Below, one piece after another: positions 7,167-14,138 of a DNA stretch of 16,396 bases. Under the pieces are notes generated by a model. It was not told where the DNA came from. It searched no databases and was given only the letters and a program-made list of their open reading frames with translations. The translations under genes were made by a program, and so were the position numbers. The stretch is from Holosporales bacterium. GTDB taxonomy: Bacteria > Pseudomonadota > Alphaproteobacteria > RUG11792. The DNA is taken from positions 1 to 16,396 of the forward strand of contig JAISID010000043.1 in the NCBI GenBank assembly GCA_031262205.1. The letters are read 5' to 3'. Numbering within the stretch: the stretch's first letter is position 1; each line of letters begins with the position of its first letter.

Positions 7167-8144
7167 CTATCCGACGACCTCCGCGTTTTTAGGAATTTTG
7201 ATTCCATATTTCTCCGCCTGTTTTCTGTTGATAAAACATTTATGATCCTTAATGCTTGGATAAGAGGGCGACAGCGTTTTTATATCCGCTCCTTTTAACA
7301 ACTTTTCAACGAGCTTGCCGGCGTTCCTACCGATAGATTCATAATCTACTCCGAAACTTGCAAGAACTAGCCCGTCTCGCACCGCTTGCTCTTCAATATT
7401 GAATACGGGAACGTTCATTTTTTGCGTTTCCTTCGCTATAACGGGCAACGCCGATTGAAGAAGTCCGCTCGCCCCGACGTATATAAAATCCGCCTTCCCC
7501 TTAAACTCCTGTATTCTTATCTGAACGTCGCGGAGTTGTTCGACTGGAATCGCCATAACCGACATCCCCGCCGCAGAAGCGGATTTCTTCATCATATTAA
7601 CCAGCGTACGGTCGTTGCTGTCGAAAGTAGAATACATAAGCCCTACGGTTTTAGCATTCGGTAAAATGGATTTTACGAACGTCAAAAGAGCGTCCAAATT
7701 TTGCATATCCGAGGTTCCCGTCATATTGCCGTCCGGCTTATCTCTTTCTTTTATCAACCCGCTGTCGACAGGGTCGGTAACGACGTGATAAACGAGCGGG
7801 ATATCCTTTACTTTCTCCTTGGCGAACTGGGCGATTGCCGTCGCCGTAACGACCATAACGTTAGGTTTGCCGTTCCTCAAATTTGAAACCGTCTGCGGAA
7901 TAAGAGAATAATCGAAATTTATATCGGATATAACATACTTAACATTTCTATCTTCGGCGAAACCGCTATCCGTCAATTCGTCCTTTATTCCCTGAATCGC
8001 CGCGTCTATCGGAGGAATAGGCCCGTATTTCACAATCGCGACAATCGGCAAATTACTTCCTTCAAACCGAGGTTGCAACTTCAGCTTATAAACCGCCGCG
8101 ATGCAGGCGATTCCTATCGCCGCTATTATAATTTTTCTATTCAT
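7167..8144 (-). CDS. ABC transporter substrate-binding protein (TrpX/COG2984-like)
   Basis: This predicted 325-residue protein belongs to the ABC_sub_bind family (PF04392), periplasmic binding proteins that deliver small molecules, in some cases aromatic amino acids, to an ABC importer. An N-terminal hydrophobic segment (residues 3-17, IIIAAIGIACIAAVY) acts as signal or membrane anchor, and the Cys in GIAC could be a lipobox. Two-lobe hallmarks are visible: IVAIVKYGPIPPIDAAIQGIKD, VMVVTATAIAQFA, IPLVYHVVTDPVDSGLI, NMTGTSDM and KTVGLMYSTFDSN. The ATG at 8144 is chosen because GGAG lies six bases upstream; the earlier GTG at 8156 overlaps that site. The permease and ATPase that normally follow in an operon are absent from the downstream gap, so the protein is an orphan or works with distant genes. 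Confidence 0.85.
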   Translation of the reverse strand: MNRKIIIAAIGIACIAAVYKLKLQPRFEGSNLPIVAIVKYGPIPPIDAAIQGIKDELTDSGFAEDRNVKYVISDINFDYSLIPQTVSNLRNGKPNVMVVTATAIAQFAKEKVKDIPLVYHVVTDPVDSGLIKERDKPDGNMTGTSDMQNLDALLTFVKSILPNAKTVGLMYSTFDSNDRTLVNMMKKSASAAGMSVMAIPVEQLRDVQIRIQEFKGKADFIYVGASGLLQSALPVIAKETQKMNVPVFNIEEQAVRDGLVLASFGVDYESIGRNAGKLVEKLLKGADIKTLSPSYPSIKDHKCFINRKQAEKYGIKIPKNAEVVG

Positions 8145-8156
8145 AGGAAACTCCAC

Positions 8157-8453
8157 ATATTAAAACGCCTAAGCCAAACGTCTCTTTTCAAGACGCGATT
8201 TTTATAAATTGTTTATGAAAAAAAAGATTAATTGCCCGAGCGGGCAAATGGGAAAAACGTAAATTGCTCGGCAACATTAGCGGCAAGCATAAGATCGCTT
8301 ATCTTCCGATTTTGAATATCAAGAATAACGCTCACGACTTTAAAAACTTAGCCTACCTTCCAACCACAATTAAACGATATCATAGTAATTCTTACAAGTC
8401 AAGTTTTCTCAAGAGGCTCCCCCGCCCCGCTGGGATTTACATAGAAACGATTT
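8157..8453. other. Gap upstream of the ABC gene; possible coding remnant
   Basis: No gene I can support. A plus-strand frame open through 8264-8458 has plausible composition but begins only at an alternative start, has no ribosome site and runs into the repeat, so it may be a remnant. A hairpin lies at 8233-8248. Confidence 0.35.
8225..8248 (-). terminator. Hairpin with T-run upstream of the ABC gene
   Basis: TTGCCC (8233-8238) and GGGCAA (8243-8248) flank a four-base loop. Read on the minus strand, the stem is followed by TTAATC and a T-run. It lies about 85 bp before the ABC gene start, so it either ends an upstream transcript or is an attenuator in that gene's leader. No upstream minus-strand gene is seen. 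Confidence 0.5.
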
Positions 8454-8898
8454 ATTAGGGAATTACACACGACGCTAGCCAATATAACTGTTTTATAATA
8501 AAGGGTATATAAGCGTATAAAAATGTGTAAACGACTTAGTTTAGTTGATTTTTTAACAATATCCAAATTTTGAATCGTTGAGATGGGTAGACGGTATAAA
8601 AAGCCTATATTGTAAAAGTATAAATGTTTCCATATGATAAGAAACCAACGCCTTATCGTAATTACTATAAGCATTTTCAGTTAGAGTTAATACTATTCTA
8701 GAAGACGGTAAACTTCCTTTGTAAAAGCTATATTCTTGTTAATTCTAAGAAAGGCATATCGTCTATTAAATTGAAAAAGTATACAACTATAGTTTCAAGG
8801 GGCTTATAAGTATGTTTAAAGTAATCTATTTATAAGATTGTATTTATAAAACCATTACCGCGCGTTAGGGGACGATTCCCATAAACAAAACTGTTTTG
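8454..8898 (+). repeat. Long repeat copy R2 (about 445 bp) carrying the family 1 hairpin
   Basis: This segment matches 10355-10784 along its whole length with scattered substitutions and small indels. Both copies start TTAGGGAATTACA and end AAAACTGTTTTGG. The last ~100 bp hold the family 1 hairpin: TTATAAGTAT (8804-8813) pairs with GTATTTATAA (8840-8849) using two G-U pairs, plus AATCT/AGATT. The right part (GGGACGATTCCC) resembles the ends of the shorter elements R1 and R4. The minus-strand frame inside both copies drifts in length between them and is not credible as a gene. Confidence 0.85.
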
Positions 8899-8991
8899 GC
8901 TCTAGCTTTATATCCTCGCAGAGGCGACTTGCAGGAACGTTAGAACCGTTTTAAAATAAAGAAGGAATCTTTAAACGAAACGTTTACAGCC

Positions 8992-9327
8992 GTGGAAATC
9001 GCGCAGAAAGATATCTTTGGAACCTCGCATAAGCTGTCGGAAGACAAAAAGGAAAAAAGCAAACCTTCCGCTTCAGCCGCTAAAAGTTTCCCAAACGTTA
9101 CGATCGCGTCTGGAATAAACGAACTCCAAGCTACGGGCGACGCTATGTTAATACATCGAATCCTCCAAAGAAAACTTATATATTCCGGTCTCTCGGAACA
9201 AAAGCGTCTCGCGATTTTTTTAAGAATCCTAAAAAACGAAACAAGCATAAAAGCTGGGATAATCGAGCCCGCGACGGCTACTAGAGATTCCCTCCTAGCT
9301 TTTTTTACCTCTCCTAAATTTATATAA
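8992..9327 (+). CDS. Hypothetical protein, possibly an N-terminally truncated remnant
   Basis: I do not recognise this gene. The frame encodes 111 residues from a GTG at 8992 and is open further back to a TAG at 8941-8943, with no ATG. The N-terminal third is polar and Lys/Ser-rich; the rest looks like a helical domain (LIHRILQRKLIYSGLSEQKR, then LAIFLRILKN). There is no signal peptide or membrane segment. It begins about 45 bp after the end of repeat R2, and the missing start suggests that repeat movement may have removed its upstream part. It lies 250 bp upstream of the shikimate-kinase homologue on the same strand. The overlapping minus-strand frame (8940-9248) is less likely. It could also be chance coding sequence. 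Confidence 0.35.
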   Translation: MEIAQKDIFGTSHKLSEDKKEKSKPSASAAKSFPNVTIASGINELQATGDAMLIHRILQRKLIYSGLSEQKRLAIFLRILKNETSIKAGIIEPATATRDSLLAFFTSPKFI

Positions 9328-9580
9328 GTCGCGAATTTCTCGCATAAAATAGGATAGCGGATGCAATGTAAAATTATTTTCTAAAAAATAACTTTCCAAT
9401 TATATTCAAAAGATGGATTAATATTTGAAAGCCATCCGAGTCAAAAGCGTCTCGTTAAATTACGCAAATATGTAGATCGCCAATTTTTCCTTGCAATACT
9501 TACTAAGTTTTTTGATATTATTTACTTAAAAGTTAGCTAGGAATATATTAAGGTATTAATTTTAATTGGAGCAATAAGAT

Positions 9581-10198
9581 ATGAACGAAAATCCTGAAAA
9601 TTCAATTCCTCCTGCAAGGCCCGCGTCCCCTCTGACGAGTTTTATGCCGCCGAAACCAGTCGTCATAATCGGGCTAATGGGAAGCGGAAAAACAAGCATA
9701 GGAAAGCGAATAGCCAAACGTTTCGACTTACCTTTTAGCGATTCCGATCAGGAAGTTGAAGCTGCGGCGGGTTGCTCAATAGGAGACATAGATTCCTTAT
9801 TTGGCGAAGGAGCCATGCAAGACGGAGAATACAAAGTTATATCTAGATTGCTAAACCAGCAAACGCAAGTCGTGGCCACTGGGAATTTTTCGTTTGTTCG
9901 CGACAATACCAGAGCGTTGATAAAAGAAAAAGCAATTTCCGTCTGGCTGAAAGCGGACTTGCAAACGTTGCTCTTAAGAGTTACCTGTAGGAAAGGTCGT
10001 CCTTTGCTAGAAGTGGGGAAAGAAGAGGAAACTCTTTCTAAGATGATGGAAGAATACTACCCTATTTTTGAAAACGCGGACGTTTGCGTTAAAACCTACG
10101 ACGAGCCGGCGAACGTTACAGTCGATAGAACGATCATAGCAATGAGCGAATTTATCAAGAAAGAATATCCGGATTATCATATTTTAAAATCAGTGTAA
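9581..10198 (+). CDS. Shikimate-kinase homologue with altered substrate site
   Basis: This 205-residue P-loop kinase of the AroK fold has a short Pro-rich N-terminal extension. The Walker A GLMGSGKT (31-38), the SDSDQEVE acidic site (D54, D56) and the lid arginine in RKGRPLL (R140) are present, so nucleotide binding should be intact. Compared with E. coli AroK, three shikimate contacts look lost: the Arg of GFRDREEKV is Q80 in GAMQDGEYKV, the GGG motif is GNF (101-103), and the Arg of ERNPLY is Y159 in EYYPIF. True shikimate kinases phosphorylate shikimate at the 3-OH. This protein may act on another substrate or be a degenerate copy. GGAG precedes the ATG. No aroB or other shikimate gene is nearby; the gene sits between two direct repeats. 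Confidence 0.75.
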   Translation: MNENPENSIPPARPASPLTSFMPPKPVVIIGLMGSGKTSIGKRIAKRFDLPFSDSDQEVEAAAGCSIGDIDSLFGEGAMQDGEYKVISRLLNQQTQVVATGNFSFVRDNTRALIKEKAISVWLKADLQTLLLRVTCRKGRPLLEVGKEEETLSKMMEEYYPIFENADVCVKTYDEPANVTVDRTIIAMSEFIKKEYPDYHILKSV

Positions 10199-10354
10199 AA
10201 CGTTGGAGAGTCATTGTTAAACCCGCGACTGTAAATTAGTTAAGGGAATCCCCTGGCAAGCGACGGCTAAATCCGTGTATAGAGCTTTTTGAGCGGATAG
10301 AGAAAGAGGAGAAACAAAACGACTGAAGAAGTTAAAACATGGAACTGAGATTAA

Positions 10355-10784
10355 TTTAGGGAATTACATACTTGACTAGCTGATATAATTGTTTGATAAT
10401 AAAGGTATATATAAGCGTATAAGAATGCGCGAACGATTTAGTTTAGTTAATTTTTTAAACAATATCCAAATTTGGAATCGTTGAGATGGGTAGACGATAT
10501 AAAAAGCCCATATTGTAAAACCATATATAAGAAACCAATACCTTATCGTTATCGTAATTACTATAAGCATTTTCAGTTAGAGTTAATACGATTCTAGAAG
10601 ATAGTAAACTTCCTTTGTAAAAGCTATATTCTTGTTAATTCTAAGAAAGGCATATCGTCTATTAAATTGGAAGAGTTTTAAGGAGCTTATAAGTATGCTT
10701 AAAGTAATCTATTTATAAGATTGTATTTATAAGACCATAACCGTGCGTTATAGGGGACGATTCCCATAAACAAAACTGTTTTGG
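10355..10784 (+). repeat. Long repeat copy R3 (430 bp), direct copy of R2
   Basis: Same orientation and ends as 8454-8898. The hairpin arms are TTATAAGTAT (10687-10696) and GTATTTATAA (10723-10732), again with two G-U pairs. Copy R3 ends 25 bp before the -35 box of the Panacea operon. Confidence 0.85.
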
Positions 10785-10808
10785 TTAGCATCGTATGTGA
10801 TTTCCTAA

Positions 10809-10836
10809 TTTACTAATACAGTATATCACGTATAAT
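10809..10836 (+). promoter_or_regulatory. Promoter of the Panacea operon with operator-like symmetry
   Basis: TTTACT (10809-10814), a 16-bp spacer and TATAAT (10831-10836) form a good sigma-70 promoter 39 bp before the first gene. Imperfect inverted arms TATGTGATTT (about 10794-10803) and ATATCACGTA (about 10823-10832) flank the -35 box, and TACT...AGTA symmetry lies between them. This is a plausible autoregulatory site, but that is an inference. Confidence 0.55.
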
Positions 10837-10874
10837 AAAACGTTTTTAAGCATAAGATAAATAAAGGACGCATT

Positions 10875-11198
10875 ATGCTGAATCCGATTTTCTTAGCTAA
10901 CAATTTTATTGAAATTTCTTTTAATACTAAAGAACCGATTACGCCGATGAAATTACAAAAAATGATGTATTTTTTATATAGGGATTACTTGAGAGAGGAG
11001 AACATTCCGCTTTTCGCCGAACGTTTCCTTACATGGGATTACTGCCCTGTTCTGGGTTCTCTTTACAGACCCTTAAACGGTATTGATTTGTCTAAATTAA
11101 CCCATAATGAAAATTGCGCATGGTATAAAGCATACCAAAGCGGTAAAGAGTTTTTGTCCGATGAAGATATAAAAAAAGACAATGTCGAAATAAAATGA
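10875..11198 (+). CDS. Short Panacea-domain (DUF4065, PanA/SocA-like) protein, putative antitoxin
   Basis: Panacea proteins are antitoxins that neutralise many unrelated toxins; the family also includes SocA, the ClpXP adaptor for SocB. The domain core is clear: FLANNFIEI, then ITPMKLQKMMYFLYRDYL (22-39, the signature helix), FAERFLTWDYCPVLGSLYRPL, and near the C-terminus DLSKLTHNENCAWYKAY, which matches the family's LSxLTHxxxxxW block. At 107 residues it is shorter than the usual 140-180: the segment normally lying between the PVxxSLY and LTH blocks is almost absent, so this is a minimal or internally deleted form. AAGGA gives a good ribosome site and a strong promoter precedes it. Its stop overlaps the next start by 4 bp (ATGA). 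Typical PanAT operons pair the antitoxin with an adjacent small toxin, as here. Confidence 0.75.
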   Translation: MLNPIFLANNFIEISFNTKEPITPMKLQKMMYFLYRDYLREENIPLFAERFLTWDYCPVLGSLYRPLNGIDLSKLTHNENCAWYKAYQSGKEFLSDEDIKKDNVEIK

Positions 11199-11542
11199 AT
11201 ACGAATGACGACAAACCCTCTATTCTAAAGAGTCCGACTAAAGAAGAAGAAGATAAAGAACCTAATGAGCAGGGGATCAAAGAATTAAAAGAGAAAATTA
11301 CCAAACGAAATATTATAGATGATTATAATTTTAAAAAACGGATTAGAGTTACAAGTTCTATTATTCTTTGTATTCTCATCATAGTTTTTGGAATCGCTCT
11401 AGCGGCTGCATTCATAATGTCTTTTTATTATTTTCTCTTTGATATTGACACAAGAACAAAAACTATTAAATATATACTAAAATGTCTACCAGAAATAATT
11501 GTTATATTTGTAGCCCTTTGTAAAGGAAAATTCTCTAAGTAA
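11195..11542 (+). CDS. Small membrane protein coupled to the Panacea gene, putative toxin
   Basis: I do not recognise a named family. The 115-residue protein has a highly charged N-terminal half (residues 1-51, rich in Glu, Lys and Asp, probably cytoplasmic), one strong transmembrane helix at about 52-82 (SSIILCILIIVFGIALAAAF), and a weaker second hydrophobic segment at about 93-110 ending in a basic tail (CKGKFSK). It starts inside the stop codon of the Panacea gene (ATGA, 11195) with no ribosome site of its own, so translation is probably coupled. Small transmembrane proteins are one of the known classes of PanA-neutralised toxins, where they disrupt the membrane. That role here is inferred from context and architecture. 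It could instead be a membrane partner of a Panacea regulator. No terminator is evident after it. Confidence 0.65.
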   Translation: MNTNDDKPSILKSPTKEEEDKEPNEQGIKELKEKITKRNIIDDYNFKKRIRVTSSIILCILIIVFGIALAAAFIMSFYYFLFDIDTRTKTIKYILKCLPEIIVIFVALCKGKFSK

Positions 11543-11579
11543 TTCAGAATGTTATTTTTACAAAAACCATGGAGATCAT

Positions 11580-11647
11580 ATAACCTTGCCGTTAACTATT
11601 ATACTTATGAATACTCTAATTAGGTTATTTACCAGATTGCAAGGTAT
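11580..11647. repeat. Inverted arms downstream of the Panacea operon
   Basis: ATAACCTTGC (from about 11580) and GCAAGGTAT (ending 11647) are complementary apart from one missing T, with about 48 bp between them. They could be the ends of a small element or a weak hairpin. The right arm overlaps the ribosome-site region of the next, broken gene. Confidence 0.35.
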
Positions 11648-12026
11648 CAATCCCTAAATTATTAAAGACGCTTTTATTAGCGGTATTCGTAACGGCTTCG
11701 GCAGTTGGAGCCTCGTATCAACATGATTTAGACAAAGCCGAGAGATATTACGAAGCAGGGGATTACGTTAAGCTGCTAAGCATTGCGGAAAAGCCATATC
11801 GGGAGACGATAAGACGCTCATGGACGATATTAAACGCGCGGCTAAGAAATTGCCGTCGGAGATAGACGATCAATTTATGGACGACGTTTTATATCCTTTC
11901 CTAAAAAGAGCCGCGACATGGCAATTTGAGAATCTATCGGCATGTCTATTTGCTGAAACGCCCATTGATTCGAACCTTTTTACCTTATATCAATTGCTAT
12001 CGTTTTATGCGAAAGCCTCAACCTAA
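11620..12026 (+). pseudogene. Broken gene for a small secreted protein
   Basis: The frame starting with the codons IPKLLKTLLLAVFVTASAVG is a clear signal peptide, preceded by AAGG at 11641-11644, but the codon at the expected start (11650) is ATC, not ATG. The reading continues as SYQHDLDKAERYYEAGDYVK, which resembles a TPR-like helix, up to about 11790. There the frame must shift by one: adding one A to GAAAAGCC restores a smooth continuation, EKAISGDDKTLMDDIKRAAK, that runs to the stop at 12026. The combined product would be about 126 residues. Start-codon loss plus a single-base frameshift indicates a pseudogene, unless the A-run is a sequencing error. It follows the Panacea operon on the same strand by about 80 bp. 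Function is unknown. Confidence 0.7.
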
Positions 12027-12092
12027 CCTTCTAGTCCCAGAAGAGCGCCGCGCGTCTCCCCTGCGGCAAACGCGGCTTAACTAATTTTGGAG

Positions 12093-12115
12093 GCAATTTA
12101 CCTTTCGGTAATTGC
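12093..12115. terminator. Hairpin at the end of the decayed minus-strand region
   Basis: GCAATTTACC (12093-12102) and GGTAATTGC (12107-12115) pair with one bulged T. On the minus strand the loop is GAAA, a stable tetraloop. It lies about 10 bp past the last minus-strand stop at 12126. No long T-run follows. Confidence 0.4.
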
Positions 12116-12125
12116 GCTCCGCAAT

Positions 12126-12658
12126 TTAGCGTTTGTTATGCTTAATCTTACTTGAGAGCTTGCTTTTCCCTATTATCCCCCGCGAACCATCCGCTAAATC
12201 GTCTCTATAACTCGGTCTAGGTCTTAAACCTGTAGCCTTTCTAATTCTGTTTTCATGTTTAATAGCGAATCTTTCTTCATTGTCTTCTTGCATTAGGTTC
12301 CCCGGAATACCAAATAACGCCCGCTGTCCCGCCCCCAAAAACAGAAGGCTTAGTTCCTAAATAAGGCGTCCCCCCTTTTTAATAGCCCTAAAGCATACCT
12401 TATAGCTCTTCTGCTATGAGCAAATTCATGTCCTAAATCTATAAAATCGGATTCTCTTGAGTATTAATAATTACCGCTTCCCCTAATTTGGAGTCGACGA
12501 CCATATCTTCGCTGTCTACGAGTTTTAAATCTCTAAAGCTGCCGTCTTTATAAAACGAACTTCCAAAATAATAGCGTCGCGCAGGATTTTTTAAAGAGGT
12601 TTCCTTAATTTTAAAGGATGTTCCCTCGCAACGGCTCTAACGGGAGCGGCGTTCGGCC
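12126..12658 (-). pseudogene. Decayed M91 (NleD-like) zinc metallopeptidase
   Basis: No single frame survives, but joined frames read as one protein. RRYYFGSSFYKDGSFRD leads to DLGHEFAHSRRAIR, whose HEFAH (12416-12430) is a zinc-binding HExxH motif. GTKPSVFGGGTAGVIWYSGE follows, and then NEERFAIKHENRIRKATGL with RPRPSYRDD. An HExxH site followed by an acidic E-E region and an ENxIRxxxGL-x-RxxY block is the pattern of the M91 family, whose known member NleD is a type III effector that cleaves host MAP kinases. Frameshifts are needed near 12440, in the G-run near 12370, and near 12300. A host-directed effector fits an intracellular lifestyle, but the gene is inactive as written. It may have been the C-terminal domain of the upstream decayed gene, since the frame continues across the two TAG stops between them. 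Confidence 0.65.
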
Positions 12659-12660
12659 GT

Positions 12661-13569
12661 CTAATTACTAGCGGCATTTCTGGCTAAAACGGCTCGCGGC
12701 TTTGGAACGGCTCTTCCGCCCGATCGGTCTATATGTTTTATACCAAACTGAAATCTACGCGAATCCTTGAAAGCGCGTCTATTTAATAATCGCCAGGCTT
12801 CTTCTCTAGTAAATGATTTTCCTTCGGGGCCGCTTCCATATCCAAGTCTTAACGGCATTTTTCTTTCAATTCTTAAACGATTTTCAGAACGTATAGCTCT
12901 TTCTTCTTCGGCATCTTCTTCCCTTCGCGTAAGCGACTGCTTGCATATAATATTCCCCGTCTGGTAAAAACGGAGTTTTAGAACTAGTCGGCTGTTTCGC
13001 GAGCGTTAATAATTTTAAAGCTCTTCTTTGACGCCTTAGCTCGCGTCCTAAAGCTATCGGCGACGGTTCGTAATCTACTTCTAAGCGTACTCTAGAATCA
13101 ATTAAAGACGGTTTTGACGATACGTTTACCGCAAAAGCAAATCGTTTTGTTATATCGCCTAGCCCATCGTCTATATCGCGAAATTGAGCTGCGGCTCTAT
13201 AATTTAGATTAGCGTCTCCATTATCCATACGCCCAAAAGTCCTTGTTGAGCCTCGCGCGTTCTAGTCGCGGCTGTTTTCTTTTTAAAAGGCTTAGGTTGG
13301 CCTGCGCCGCTCGCCGTGTTTAATTTTTGAATTGTATTTACCAATTGACGCTTCCCTTTTGGCAAGGAGACTAGATTTTTTAAATCGTTGTCAAATTGTG
13401 TTAGCCGCCAAGATTTGCTCTGAATATTTACTAATTCTTTATATCTTCCGATAATTGCGTTTTGTTCCCTTGTTAAAAGCCTATTCGTAGGCTTAATGCT
13501 AGCTTTATCCTCCGCGTTTAACTTTCTTTCAACTCCGTCAATCTTTAACGCTTGCGGAATTACCCCTAA
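12661..13569 (-). pseudogene. Decayed gene of unknown function upstream of the M91 remnant
   Basis: Three consecutive minus-strand frames fit end to end. The first (about 13569 to 13245) reads VIPQALKIDGVERKLNAED and includes LVNIQSKSWRLTQFDNDL. The second (to about 12925) reads GRMDNGDANLNYRAAAQFRD and LEVDYEPSPIALGRELRRQR. The third reads RREEDAEEERAIRSENRLRI and MPLRLGYGSGPEGKSFTREE, ending at a TAG at 12661. Shifts are needed near 13240 and 12925. The frame after that TAG stays open apart from one more TAG, leading into the M91 remnant. There is no start: the first frame opens at 13569, right beside a worn repeat copy. The product would be polar and basic with no signal peptide visible. 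It may be the N-terminal part of an effector or toxin, or a phage structural gene. I recognise no family. Confidence 0.55.
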
Positions 13570-13617
13570 TTAGAATTCGATCGACAAAATTTTCAACGGC
13601 TCGCGAGCATACGCCTA

Positions 13618-13690
13618 AAACAACCTACTTATAAAGCGGTACCTGTAAGATCATTACCTGCCGCCAAAGCGATGATTCCCTATGAACCGC
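13618..13690 (+). repeat. Worn copy of hairpin repeat family 1 (R5)
   Basis: The order TAAAACAACCTACTTATAA, then GTAAGATCATTACCTG and GATGATTCCC, parallels the right half of R1-R3 but with many substitutions, and the hairpin arms are no longer complementary. It abuts the open 5' end of the decayed gene. Confidence 0.45.
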
Positions 13691-13696
13691 CCCCCA

Positions 13697-13843
13697 ATAA
13701 TATTTATCTTTTGGAACGAGAAAAACGAGTCCGATTTATAAAGCGTCTTGTCAAGGGCGTGAGAGCGAGCAAAGCGAAGCGTCCCTTGACAACCGACGCG
13801 CGATAAATCGGTATAATCGAGCGAGCCAAAAGAGAAATATTAT
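13697..13843 (+). repeat. Palindromic element family 2, copy B (147 bp)
   Basis: The ends ATAATATTTATCTTTTGG (13697-13714) and CCAAAAGAGAAATATTAT (13826-13843) are inverted repeats with 17 of 18 matching. Nested inside are CCGATTTAT/ATAAATCGG and TTGTCAAGGG/CCCTTGACAA around a GAGCAAAGCGAAGCG loop. It closely matches copy A at 6784-6937 in the same orientation. Confidence 0.85.
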
Positions 13844-13991
13844 AGATAACTCTCACCGTTCTAGAACTTTAAACTATAATAAACTAATTTCAATTAGCGG
13901 CGACGCTTTTTAGGCTGCGTTCCTTTCATAAAATGGAAGGCGGCATGCTCCCTAAAATACAAAACGTCTGCGAGTGAAATATTTTATTAGA

Positions 13992-14138
13992 GAATCATCC
14001 CCTTGCACACAGTAACGGTTTTATAAGCGCAATCTTATAAATAGATTACTTTAAGAATACTCATAAACTTCTTGAAACTCTATCGATATACTCCTTTATA
14101 TGAATCTATTTGTTCTACTGCACGTTAAGGGATGATTC
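13992..14138 (-). repeat. Hairpin repeat family 1, copy R4 (147 bp, inverted)
   Basis: Imperfect inverted ends GAATCATCCCCTTGCAC (13992-14008) and GCACGTTAAGGGATGATTC (14120-14138) enclose the family hairpin on the minus strand (14021-14066). AATCT/AGATT and the outer arms are kept, though with several wobbles and one mismatch. Its size matches R1 (144 bp). Confidence 0.75.

Noticed and set aside
8399..8674. Minus-strand frame inside R2, with a related frame at 10376-10570 in R3
   Set aside because: The two versions differ by indels that change length and C-terminus, the composition is Ile/Tyr-biased from A/T-rich sequence, and there is no ribosome site.
10200..10350. Possible riboswitch or structured RNA after the kinase gene
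   Set aside because: Some short complementary stretches are present, but I could not match a known consensus or a stable multi-stem fold.
12661..12663. TAG read as a sense codon in the decayed region
   Set aside because: pepA ends with TAG in the normal place, and the region also needs frameshifts, so decay explains the stops better than recoding.
13785..13820. TTGACA and TATAAT in the palindromic element as a promoter
   Set aside because: The spacing is about 20-22 bp rather than 16-18 in both copies, so it is a poor sigma-70 match, and the hexamers are explained by the inverted-repeat arms.
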